A stretch of DNA of 64,000 nt from Pterobdella sp. o SKG-2022. Taxonomy: Eukaryota > Annelida > Clitellata > Hirudinida > Piscicolidae. The DNA is taken from assembly GCA_964035795.1 (NCBI GenBank), contig OZ038325.1:8689698-8753697 (forward strand), given 5' to 3'. Each line of letters starts with the position of its first letter. Within the stretch, counting starts at the first letter, position 1. The notes below the pieces were generated by a model. The model ran no database searches. It saw only the letters and a list, made by a program, of their open reading frames with translations, and was not told where the DNA came from. This document shows, in pieces, positions 1 through 12,642 of this stretch. Position numbers and translations under genes: made by a program.

Positions 1-47
1 TGCAGAATGGACTTTATAATCAGTTTGAATTCATTTTTATTAATAGG

Positions 48-3000
48 TTAAATGGAATGTTGGCTGGCTGCAAGGAAGAGATGAAGCGCTTGATGTTGGA
101 AAACAAAAAGGTTTCCATACCACCTTGTTTTGAATTTAATCCTTCTTTTTCTCACAACTTACCTCTCCCGTCCAAACACCCAGAACCAAACAAATCGCGA
201 CGAGTCATGCAGGAGTGCTGAGTCATCGCAAGTGACGTCATTGATGAGAGATTTGAATGACAGCTTGGAGAGGGAGCATGACTTGAAAGAACAGTTGAAG
301 TTCAGTGAGGAAGAAATTGTGTTCATGAGGAAGAAGGTGAGAGTGGGGGTTAAGTCTAATTATGGTGCTGGAAATTGGAGTTTCTAAAATACATCACTGT
401 TTGCTTATAAACCATCAAAAACAATAACAACCCACAAATAAAAACTTCAATCAGCATTTCAGCAGCCCACCAACGCACAAATATCTCCCTCTCTCTACTC
501 CTACTAACACACAAACCCCATCCACCCCCTTTCCCAGATGAGTGACCTGGAAGAAGAGTTGGAAGCGGCAGACACTCAGGCTGGTGGTGAAAAGAAGGAG
601 GTGTGTGAGGATCAGGATCTTAAACTACTCTTGGATCTGGCTCAGTCTGAAGTTAGTGTAGTGTAATCATAATACAAATATATGAAAAAAATAATCTTTA
701 AATATAACAGCAAGTTACCGAAAGTTTGAGCAGTACAAAATAGAATACATTGTTTAAATACCACCCAAAACAAAACAGTAACAAAACCACAAACTAATAC
801 CAAGCTACGATGCCCTTCATACAATATAATACGGTACCGACCCAGGTTCGTGTGTTGAGAAGGAGGGTGGATGAGATGGACGTTAGTTATGAGGTATTGC
901 TGAAGGAGGTGAAGACGATGAGGACAAATGTTACCAAGGTCACAAACTCAGGTGCATAGATGGAAGTTTTATTGATATATATAATCAACATTATTACCGT
1001 TCTTCTATTTCTTCTCATCATCATCATCTTCATCCTCATCATCATCATCTTCATTATCCTCATCCTCATCATCATCCTTTTACGCCCATTCCCATGTCAG
1101 CATGGGTTGGACAAATTTCATTACTAACTTCAATAAAAATTTCAAAAAAGCTTTAACATAGAAATTATTGATGTGTAGATTTCTTTGAAGCGGGCGATAA
1201 CGCAGGAAGAACAACACACAACGAGACGGTTTTAAAACTAGCCAGAGACATAGATAAACTCAAAACAAAACTGATCGAGAGAAATCAATACGCGGCCAGA
1301 GACTCAACGGAAAGAGAAAAAATTTCAAAAATGATTAAAAGTAAAAGTTTGGATGAGGATGATGAAGAAGATGTGATAGGGAGAAGGAAGGGGGCGTTGG
1401 TGGTGAAGAGGAAGAAGACCGATGAAACAAGGTTGTACGTGGATGCCAGAATTCAGGTGAATTCACTTTTAATTCTTAGCCTCATCATTTTATAGCGTTT
1501 ATTTTAGTTATTTGATAAATATTAATTAAATTCACTATTTATAATTCTATAACACGGATTACACTCCCAAGTGATAAAAACTGCGCTCAAGTAAGCCAGC
1601 CGTGTTACAAAACCAATTACAAATAAGATCACAATGGAGTTACCGTCAAAATTTTTTGTTATGTCGGTGATGATGATGCGTAAGTTCACGTACTTACTTG
1701 AAAAGCCATAAAGGTAAAAAAATGTGACGTCAGGTGGAAGTGTTGGAACAAGAAATGGATGTGTTGAAAGAGAGACTTGCGCATCTGCAAGAAGAAAACA
1801 AAAGACTGCATGGTTTGTTAGGCTCTGTTAATATTATCTAAATATTATTATTGTTGTTATTAATATTATTATTATAAATAGTATCCTAGTTAGCAATAAT
1901 ATTTTTGCTAGTATCATAATCATCATTAATGTTGCTAGTATCATTAATATTGTTATTATTGACTATTGTATTATTATTATTATTATTATTATGATTATTA
2001 TCATTATGATTATTATGACTATTATTATTATGATTATTATTATTATTATGATTATTATGACTATTATTATGATGATGATGATTATTATTATTTTTTTTTA
2101 ATTATTATTAATGTTTCATCCATCAATACCATCATTATCATTACTACAGCCACCTTTATTGAAAATTCTAAACATTCAACCAGAAAGCGGTTCCCAAGGG
2201 CCAGTTTTAATACTCAAAGAAGAAATCTCCAAACTGAAAGCCGTGATGGCGAAGCTGGAGGAGAGTCTATCGAAGGCTAACAAAAGCCTGCTAAAATGCA
2301 AGTTGAAGATAGCTGATGGGGACGATGAAGCTAATGTCGATATTGCTTCTATCAAAACACAGGTTGACATTGGGGTTGTTAGAATTGGTTTGAGTTTTGA
2401 TTGATTGCTAGGATTATAAGGGATCGATTGTGTGTTTTTTCAAAGTTAGTTTTTATACAGTCTACAGTTTGATTAGAGATTTTTTTTATAAAAGTTCTAT
2501 TATTAGTATTTTGAGTTGAAATTTGCTTACAGGACCTTTTTAGGTTTTGTATAAAAATTCAATCCCTTCAACATGTTAACAGGTGCAAGAAATGGAAGAA
2601 GAGATGAGAAAAATGAGAAAAGTGAACGGAGATTTAAAAGCAGAAAATATTGTGCTTAAAAGTAAAATTGACCATAAACTTGAGAATAATCTAAGCAACA
2701 ATAAGAGCGATAAAATCAGTGAGCTTGAGGAAAATTCCAGGAAATACCTGATTGAGCGGGTCTTGGAGCTGGGAGAAGTGATAAGTGAGTAAGAATATGT
2801 CTTCTAGGTTAATCTAACAAACAAATGATTGAAAAAATAAGAAAAATAAACCAAGAACATCACTAAAACTTCAAAATAAAAAAAAACTAAAAACAAAAAA
2901 AGATAAAATAAAACACCCATGCAACAACCACACAACAAAAACAACGCCCTCAAACAACAGAGGCTCAACAAGTGAGGATAGAATCTCGAGACAACGAGAA

Positions 3001-6000
3001 TGAGAGGCTGTTAGAGGAGGTTGCAGAGGAGAGGGAAGATTTGAGTAGTCTTGTTGATGCTTTTAAAAGGTGGTTTGAAACTTTTGGGTTGTTTTTGTGG
3101 TTTTTATATAGGAATTGAGAAGGAATTTAATTTGGTTTTGGCTGTTTTTAGTGTTATAATCTTATATAACTGCATGTTGGTACGGATTAGTTTTTACACT
3201 CCTGCAAAACCTATGTCTTTTGGGTGCTCCAACCGTGCTCTGAGATTAATGTACAGCTAATCAAAACCACTAACAGATCATTGAAAAAAGTACCCAAAAT
3301 TTATTTATTTTATAACCATTTATTCAGCTAAAATCATTAACTATTAAAAACTATTAACTGCCAGACGAGAAGTTGAGTTATTGGAGGAATTGGATAGAAG
3401 CGAAAAGAAACACCAGGCTACAGCGAGTCTTCTTGCTTTAGTGACCGAAAGAGCTGACTCTAATCAAAAGGAACTAGAAACGTCAGTTGAAGATGAATAC
3501 TATTTTTTAGGCTTTCTAGTAGTTTAGCTGTATTGAAGGTCTGAGGTGTTGATTTATTTTTATGTTAATAACCCCTTTTTTAACCTGAGTCTAAAAATTT
3601 GGTGTGTTATCATAAGTCGTTCTCAATAAAGTTAAAATGCTTCAAAGAATATAAATATTACCCCTAGTCTGCAAAGGAAGACATCCCAAAAGACTGAAGT
3701 AGCTAATACTGAATCGGTACTACAAGGCTTAAAGGTGGGTGGGCTTTGAGGGGTTGGGCGGAGGGGTTATAGAAATTATTTTAATTAAAGGTTCGATTAA
3801 AAAATAACCATAAGATTCTAATTGAAACTTTAGATTTTTTCTATCGATAAATCAAGATAAATTATAACCGAATAAAACAAGGGAAAATTTCAATATATCA
3901 CCTGATGAAACTTCAAAAAAGGAATTCAAAACTTAACTCACACACCCACAGGATGTGAATAAACAACTCAAAGTTTCACTAGAAGAAGAAAGGACCAATA
4001 AAAATGAACTAGAAAAAAAGTTACGAGAGATGAAAATGCAGGTTTCAAGCGCTCCTCAAAACAATAACAAGGATGATGATTTGATAACGAAAGAGGTCTG
4101 TGGAAGTTTGGGTTGTTTTTTATGTTTTGAATATGGCTTAAAATATTTGGAATTAATATCACAATTTTTTGAGCAGTATCATGTTTTTCTATGTGTAAAA
4201 CAGATATAGTTAATAGTTTTTTTCTGTCTTTACTAGCCCTGTTGATCATTTACAGATAATGTAAGGTTGATATTTACAAGCATTAACCCATAAGCACACA
4301 ACATAGACACACACATCAAATCAATACACTTCAATAAAACAGCGCAACCAATGCCAAAAAGAGCTGAGTCACACTTTAGAAGTGATAGCTGGCTTAAAGC
4401 GGAGACTGCAGGAGGAGAAACAAGGTCACCAAAATTTGAAAGCTGAGAGCACTAACCTACTTAACCAGGTAGAATTTTCTTGATCTTGAATGATTTATAA
4501 AGTGGAAAAGTAGATTGTGTTATCAGTCTTTTAAATACTTTAGCTGGCCTTCCGTTGAATGAATAACCAGTCAACAAAACAAATTTTGTTGTTTTTTTTT
4601 TGTTTCATTGTTTGATGATAAATTAGAGGATTATTCTACTTAATTCTTTTATTCAAATCCCAATGACATTTAGTTATATAAATTTCAGATAAACGCTCTA
4701 CGAAACGATAAAATAGATTTAGAAGCAAATATGAAGCTGCTTGAAAAAGTACCACACCAGCCTAGCCAAAACAGTTTTGAAACAGAAGCCAAACAAGAAT
4801 CAAGCATAGCCAGCTCTATAAAACAGCAAATAAAAGAACAAAAACTAAAAAAAGCATTTCTCACAACCACAAACGAAACTATCCCTAACGAAGTGAACAC
4901 AGACAAAAACTCCAAAGAGCCGTTATCCTGGAGGTGGGAGAAACAAGAACTGGAGAAACAACTGAAGGAGATGAGGAAAAGAAATGAAGAGAACCAGTTT
5001 GAGATGAGGAAAGTTTTGAATAAATGGAAAACCGCCTCGGAGGATATTGAAAGGGTTCGTATAAGAGTCACTTGCTTGTTTTGTGTTTTGTTCTGTGTTT
5101 CACTTAACCAACTACATGACTATCATTTTTTAAAAGTGTTAATCTTATAATCGTTACTTCATTTGCTTAGTGTTTTGTATTATTTATTTGAAATAGAATT
5201 TGATACACACAGGAAAAGCAGATAAAAACAGAATTTGCTTAGTGTTTTTTATTATTTATTTGAAATAGAATTTGATACACACAGGAAAAGCAGATAAAGA
5301 CAGAATTAGAGAAGAAGGCAAACAAGGTGATGGTTGAATATGAGAAAGTAGAGCGAAAAATGGAGCAGGTTTAAACATATATTGTCATGTGTTTTTATCT
5401 ACAGTTTATTTACATATTTGATTTTAATATTTTTATAGTTGAAAAACTGCAATGAAAACAAAATAACTAAACTTGAAGCGGATTTGAGAAAAGTGTTAAA
5501 AGAGAATGAAGATATAGAGAAAGAAATAAAAAGCCTTAACGAACTAATAGCGTCGAAAGAAGAAATTCTGAAGCAGCAGACGAGAATGTTACAAAACAAA
5601 GATAAAACAATAAAAGATAATGAAAAAGCTTTGAAAGAATTCAGCCAGGCTAACATAGATTTAGAGATGAGTTTGAAGGATTATGAAGTTAAAATCGAAA
5701 AGTTACAAGAAGCAATGAGTCGAAAAGAGGACGAAATTTCTCTTGCCAAGTGAGTTCAAATCTTTTTTTACTTTTAAAATCATTTAATAGTTTTTTATTT
5801 AGGTTTTTTAGTTTTAATAAAAGCTTCTCATGAGCTCAAAAACTAAAATAAGCCTAAAAGTTACTGAGAGCTAAACAATTCGTGTTATTTATAACATTGC
5901 CAAGTTCATGGTTGATAATGTTACACTTTCAACTAAAAGCATTATACTTTATAAAAACATTTTCAAGTTGAATACTTGATTCCTCTCAAGAAAAGCTTTG

Positions 6001-9000
6001 TGCTTTTAGGCATTTATTTTTTTTAGACTGTTTTTAACGTATTTAATTAAAAAACATTTAAAATTGAAACACTTTCAAAGTTTATTTAAGTCCACATAGG
6101 TTTTTGTAAGTTAAACTCACATCATCAAATGAAGATAAAAATCTATATATACAGGGAAAAATCAGTTTTGAAATATTTAACTGGTATGAGAAATTCAACT
6201 ACCTGATAACATTAGCCTTACCATAAATCTTTCTCTTAATAAATATGGGTTAATAGAAAGTTCAAATAGATAACGCCAAAAAATAGAGCTTATGATAAGA
6301 GCGAGTTTTTCAGAGAGATTTATCAAATTTTTGCTGTTGGAACTCTGAAGGAATATCTCAAAAGTTGCATAAAAATTGTTCATTATTATGAAACGACTAT
6401 GAATTTATAAATATTTTTCACAATATGAAATAAAATAAAAATTAATAAATAAAATAAAAAATTCAAAACTAAAAACAAAATGATAATTACTTAATAAATA
6501 TTATAAAAAAAATACCGCATACCTGTTTATTCATCGACAAAACACTTCAGGGAATACAAGGTCCAAGTTGAGGAGCAGGAGAGGAAACTCAAACAGTCTA
6601 GGGAACAAATTGCAGGAAGAGATGAACGAATCAAAGAGAAAGATAATTTCCTACAAGAACTCAACAAGAAACTCATAGACAAGGGAAATCAGGTTTGTGG
6701 CGGTGAAAGGTCCTTCGGGATGCGGTAGATCTATATGTTTTAAACCTTATGAAGAATTATGAGAAATTAAATAATTGAGAATAAAACCAATCTTTTTACT
6801 TGAAAATAAGATTTAAGATTAGAATTTTTTTTAGCACAAATGACCAATAATTTGAGACTAAACCCTCCATGCTAGGTAAATGACATGGACAAAACAATAC
6901 GACAAGTTATAAGAAAACTTCAAGCAAGAGATTGTGACATCGCCATGAACAATGCCGAAGTGAGGAAATATCAGAATGAGTTGAAGGTGTACCAGGAAAA
7001 ACTACAGGTTGGTTTTGATAGTATTAGAGGGTTTACTAGTTGAAAAGAGGTCTTTTTACAGTGAAAAACTTAGTTTTTTTGGTTTTTATTACTGTTATGT
7101 GTTGAGAAAAAGCTTAAAAAACAGTCGATAATTATAGCTATTATTTTTGCTCAATAAATTTTAAACAAAATAAAAAATAATCAAAACTACTTATATATTG
7201 AATCCAAAGGAATCCAAATCGAAGATTGATGCTTTAGAAAAGAAATTGGCCGAAAAGCTCCCAGAAAGACCCATCCATCATAGATCAGACAGTAAACACA
7301 CCAGAGAAACACTATTGAAAGGACTTGAAAGCCACAAAGCTTCAGAGACAAATGGCGGTGATGTAGACAAGGAATTAAGCTACGAAAAAGAGGAAAAGCT
7401 CAAGGTTTTGGAACAGTTTGAAAGATTTAAAAGAGCATCTCAACTTCAAATTTCTTCGTTAGAAAAACAGTTGCAGAGGTGTAGAAATGATGTAAAGAAA
7501 AATACTGATAATACTGATAACACCCCGAAGAAAACCGGCTTAATTATATCCCAAGTTTGAAATTTTTCAACTGAATTATAAGAATTATATTCATTAAAGC
7601 ATATAAATAAAAGTATTATTAAATGATAACCATCCAGAAATATAAGTAGTTATTAAATGACAAGCATCAATCCCCGCAGAAACTTTCAAGGCCTGAAACC
7701 TTGTCATTTTCGAAACATCCAAACATACCTTCAGAGGCATCTCTCACTTCTTCCACCACAGATGCAGAAATTTTCGAAAACCATCTTGTAATAGAACTAG
7801 AGAAAAAACTCTCAGAGCGAGAGCTATCTTGGAAGGCCGAAAAAAGTGCTTTAGAAGAATTTTACGAAGTTCAGAACAACCATTTAAGGGAGAGTAACAG
7901 ACAGATGGTTCTAAGTAATCAACTACTACGCAAAGAGACTGATAGTTTGTTGCTACAACTGCAGACAACGAGAAAGCTGTTGGCAGATTTGAGGCAGAGA
8001 TTTGATCTTCAGAGTGTCACGTGGAATGAAGAGAAAGATACGCTCCAAGCTAAACTGCTGCAGGTCTGTTGCGCAGTTTTCAGAGCAAATTTAATTTATT
8101 AAACAATATACACTTTTTATATATTATTTTAGTTGTAAACTAGCAAAAAATAACGATAGATAATAATAATGTTACTATGTTAGTGTATAAGCATGTTTTT
8201 AAACAATTCGTAAATATTTTTCTTCTTCAATATTACTCAACGAGATTAAATATTAACAGCTAGAAGACATCAAAGAACAGCTTAAGCAAAACGAACGATC
8301 ATTGGATGAAGCTACCATAGCTGCAGCCAATAGCGAAGCGAAAAAAAATGAAATGGAACTGAGTTTAAACTTGGTTGAATCGGAAAAAGAAACCCTAGAA
8401 AAAGAAATAAAATTTGTGAGTTTTTAAAATTCTTCATATATCTTCAGTATTCCTAATCAAAAATGAAGGAAAGCCTTGTATTCAAATGCTACTGTCGTAT
8501 GAATATAATTAAATTCAGCATTATTTTTTATACAAATGCTTTGGAAACTCAATTTCGTGAACTGTTTACTGTAACTATAAAGTTAACTTCAAAAATCAAT
8601 CCCGCACTAATTACAACACCAGCTTATTCAAAATTTAGGCTAAAAACACTCAAAGCCTTCATAACTTTCGTTCCCTTAATTAAATTTTTCAAAACTGCAG
8701 TTGAAGAAGCAGAAGGAGCCAGAAGGATCACAACAGTGCATGCCCTCAGACATCTCACCACCCCGCAAAACATTCACAAAAGTCTCAGAGTTCAAAGCTA
8801 GGTGCTGTGACATGTAGCTTTATATGTAAGGAGTATCGGGTGTCGAGTGTGAAGCTTTTGCATTTTTTGTGTTGATTTGAGTTGAAAGAATAAACTTCAT
8901 GTATATTAAGATGTATTTAACCAATGTGTATGTACAAAATTTTATAGGTAAAAATGGTAGATTACTGTTTCAACACAATATGATTTCTTATCAACAGATT

Positions 9001-11744
9001 TGAGAGGTTTAGTAGAGGAATTAAAAAAGTTGAAGAACCAAGAATAGAAAAAAAGAACTTTGCCACCGGGTCTTCAAGCTCCTTTGTCGATAAATCAAAT
9101 TTTGTAAACTTAGAGCAGCTGGTGACAAAACTCAGAAATCAAATACAGAACTTGGAAACAAAGCGAAGTTATGATGAAGAAAGATGGAAGACTAGACTCA
9201 AAAATCTTAATGTCAACTATGAAAATGATCTGACTGAGCTGCGCAGAAAAACCTCTGCTGTATGTTTTAATTTTTCATCAAAATCTGTTCAAAATTTTCA
9301 AACTTAGTGATCACATTGTTCATTATGATCTGTTAAAAGTTTCAAACTTCTATTTCAACGTTAACAGTACGACATGAGAGAAAAAGAATTCGCAAAGATC
9401 CAAAAACTTCTGAGCGATCTTCAATTTCGATTTGTCGAAGATTCCTACCATTGGCAAACTGAAAAAGCACAACTGCAAACCCTATTGGACACATCTAGGT
9501 CAGATCTGCTGCGACATAAAGAAGAAGTGACGGGACTGGTAGCTGAAGTGAGTTAAAAAATATTTAATGAATATTTAATGAATGAAGTTACATACATTCC
9601 AAATTATAATTTTATTTAATTAATATTTCATAAATCTATCTTAAAAGGTGAAGAGAATGCAGGTTTTATCATCGGAGTTAGGTTCAAACACTCAGGAAGA
9701 GTCCCATAAGGTCAGGTCTCGTAGTTTGACCCCCACTGCGGAAAAAATGCGGTTGTTAGGAATAAAAGAAAGAGCCAACCAAGAAAAAACAGATCCAAAT
9801 TTCACCAAAACTAAAGTTGATGATGAAGTTCTGATGAAGAATATAAAAAAGGTTGTTTTTGGTTTTCAAATAATAATCTCCAGTCTTAACGACACAAGTT
9901 GGGAAAATACATTAGCTTTAATCAAAAAAAATTCGCACAGAATTTTGTCTAGGCTTTGTACTAATTTTTTTCTCAATAAATTAACCTCTATTCTTTAAAA
10001 CCTTTTCTTCCAAATAACACACAAATATCCAAATAACGCAGCTTTTAATGACATCACGTGCAGGCCATAGAATCAGTAAGCAAGATGGCGACCAACCTGA
10101 CATCACCACCAACAACATTCTCTTCCTCGAGACAAAATTTCTTGCAATCCACCCTGCCACACACCAATAACAGCAATGATAAACAACATAAAGCTATTAG
10201 CAGTTCTTTCAAAAGGTCCAATTATTCTGTTATTATTTATTTACAAACACTTGATGTGGTGATTTTTTAAGAAAGCTTTGTAGATACTTTGCCAATAAAC
10301 CATTGTTTTGTTTACACATAATAAAAAACTTTGAAATACTTAATCAATATACGTCTGTTGAAGTTTTTCATTGTACACTGAACTCAGGTCAAACTCCACA
10401 ATCGAAGTAACAAAAACGGTCAGAACAACAACAACAAGTAGAATGCAAAGGAGTGAGCATGACAATAAATATGATGACTATCCTAGTGTCTTCTATAACG
10501 ATAATACCTCATACTCTGAAGAAAAGTTTGTTCCTAAAGAGCCAGAAACTAAAGTTGGGAGTTGACCTTTTATTATTGAATATTTTAAAATATTTTTTAT
10601 AAATATCAATCAGTTAATATGAAACTATAATATGGATCTTATTAAAAAAAATTGAACTAAAATAAATTGTCAAAATTCAGATTTCATTGACTCAATGGAA
10701 ATTCTACCATTGAATTAAACATAACAGCAAACCTCACCAACCAAACAGAGCAACAGAAACTCCACTTACCTTTCAGGAAGCCAAAGCGCTTACGCCTCCA
10801 GGGAAACATCTCCCGCATGCGAGCCTCTTCTTGCCAACCACTCCACCCTTCCTCGCAAATGCAACTTGACTGCCAATCTCATGGGATCCCAAGGAGGTCT
10901 TCCCAAAGCTCCTCCTTCTATGATTATCACTCCGTCTCACACGCCCAAAAGGGCTATGTCTGTTGAAAGAGGCGCCATGAGTGAAACAAAAGTGAATTCT
11001 ATTTATAAAAAGTTGGAGGCTATTTTAATTGGGGAAGAGAAGTTGAAAGAGAAGAAACGAAGTGATAAAGAAAAAGGAGATACGCCAAGATGTTTAGAGA
11101 ATGATGGGAATTCAAAAAAATTGTTGGGTGATTCAGCTACCAACAAAAACACATCAGAGTTGAACATCGGGTCAGAGTCGACAAAAAGAGACGTTCCAAA
11201 CAATCATTTGCAGATGCGCTCGAGATTATTTGGCGATAAAAAAGTTGGCCCAAGATCTGCTAGTGTGTCTCCGAAAACCGCTAGAAAGCAGTTCTATGAT
11301 AATTACGATAAAATTGGCCACCACCACAAACCTTCACTACAGACTAAACAACAGTCAATGTTTTCATTGTTCCAACAACAACAGACATCACAGTTACAAC
11401 GAGATAAACAACACCACTCAGAAATACATTCATCCCAAAAGAATGAACATGAAGTTAAAAAATCTACGCAATCTTTTTCAGCTTTGCATATTTCCCCACC
11501 ATCGTCTTCAAAACTTAAAAACCCATTTTCACAGAAAAAATCATTTTTTAATATATTTTCAAAAGATTTCTCAAGCAAACAATCAGAACCTAAACCCATA
11601 CCATCGGCCAAAGACAAACGAGGTCTTTTCAGTTTAACCAAACCCAACAGTTTAGATAGTTCTATGAACACTTCTGCAGTCAAAAACGACACTGTGGTTA
11701 TAGCTGCACCATTGAATTTTAAACCTTCTCGCAATAATCTTTAG
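48..11744 (+). CDS. Large coiled-coil protein, MTCL/SOGA-like (5' end outside window)
   Basis: About 28 exons of mostly Lys/Glu-rich heptad-type sequence can be chained; clear ones include 184-336, 538-651, 1179-1456, 2583-2784, 4689-5054, 5439-5749, 6876-7007, 7680-8063, 8260-8415, 8998-9259, 9368-9547, 9648-9851 and the last exon from about 10780 to the TAG at 11742-11744. An early exon pair reads EQLKFSEEE..., then MRKK|MSDLEEELE, resembling the repeated FVEEEA-type coiled-coil block of human MTCL1/SOGA proteins, which crosslink microtubules. Two later exons share an internal motif, KLLADLRQRF..W..EK..LQ (7680-8063) and KLLSDLQFRF..W..EK..LQ (9368-9547), similar to the LLAD...DLR...W..EK block of MTCL1. 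The C-terminal ~300 residues are Ser/Lys/Gln-rich and not coiled. Family assignment is from remembered similarity only; another long coiled-coil family is possible. Exon phases at 3670-3733 and the 10553/10780 junction were not fully reconciled. Confidence 0.55.
5162..5304 (+). repeat. 72-bp tandem duplication carrying a 3' splice site
   Basis: A 72-bp unit beginning TTTGCTTAGTG occurs twice in a row (offset 5165 to 5237) with only a few substitutions. Each copy ends in a pyrimidine-poor tract, ACACACAG and the exon head GAAAAGCAGATAAA. The downstream copy provides the acceptor for exon 5285-5368 of the coiled-coil gene, which reads EKQIKTELEKK. Use of the upstream acceptor would read EKQIKTEFA and then stop. 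Confidence 0.85.
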
Positions 11745-12642
11745 CTAAAAACGTTTTTTACATACCCTCCATGCTTCAAACTATTAAAATCCATAAAATC
11801 AGAATTAAAAGCATTATTCCAGTTTGGAAGATGGTTGAATTGACAGAAATATTTTCGGTCTTATGTTTCGATGTGTAAACTTGCTTTAGTGGTATATATT
11901 TTGTGAGATGTATCTTTTATACAGATGTGAATACATTTATTTATGTGGTATAGTTGTGAGCTTTTATACCTTGGAAGTAGCTAGGGATTCTTTTGGTGTC
12001 AGTACCAATGAAATAAAATAAGTTTCCAACAATAAAAATATCTTCTTTTGTAGTTGATGGAAATTTTAACAGTCGCATTTTAATGAATTAAAATGCTTTT
12101 AGCTAATTTAAAACATATTAAGATAACTTTAATAATACAAATAATAAGAATTAATTATATAGCGTCTCTTACGCATCGTTCAGAGGCACTCCGCTATGAA
12201 TTGCTTAAGGAAGAAGGTCTTTGGATTTTTAAGAAAAGTAGGATAGAAAGAAGATTTAAGATTAGAAGAAAGAGAGTTCCAGAGAAGTGGGCCAAAAAAA
12301 GAAAACTTTAGTGAAGAATATGTGAAAAAAGGATAATTACAAAAAAGTGAGGGAAGCAAACACTCGACTACGAAAAATCTTTTGATTTAAGTTATTGAAT
12401 ATTTTTTGTTTATTATTTTCACTGTTTGATTTGGGCTATTCTACGTCATCAAAAAAATGTGATAGTCTGAATTATAAGATGAAACCAACCAAAAAAAATT
12501 GCGTTCATAATTTTTTTACTGAATAATAATTCTTTTAAATATTAAAAAATTTTGTTTAAAATGGAAAAAAAGTTTTTTCTATAAAACAAAATTTTTAAAA
12601 TTTAAATTTTTTTCTGTTCTTTGTTTACGAGCAATTGCTAAA
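11745..12642. other. 3' UTR and intergenic spacer
   Basis: No exon recognised. It holds the 3' UTR of the coiled-coil gene with its AATAAA, then AT-rich sequence. A 72-codon open frame at 12093-12311 has no recognisable protein character. Just before the GLYR1 ATG is a pyrimidine-rich run ending in GAG (about 12608-12631), which could be a splice or spliced-leader acceptor; this is inference only. Confidence 0.5.
12012..12017 (+). terminator. Poly(A) signal of the coiled-coil gene
   Basis: AATAAA lies about 270 bp after the TAG at 11742-11744, in AT-rich non-coding sequence and ahead of the GLYR1 start at 12643. Position and strand fit the 3' end of the upstream gene; no other canonical hexamer lies closer to that stop with similar context. 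Confidence 0.55.

Noticed and set aside
1966..2280. Tyr/Asp-rich + strand frame
   Set aside because: Comes from an ATT/GAT microsatellite in an intron; the true exon (about 2150-2362) is read in another frame with coiled-coil character.
11303..11734. 143-codon - strand frame opposite the last coiled-coil exon
   Set aside because: It is a shadow of the + strand exon, which is in frame with upstream exons and ends at a stop followed by a poly(A) signal.
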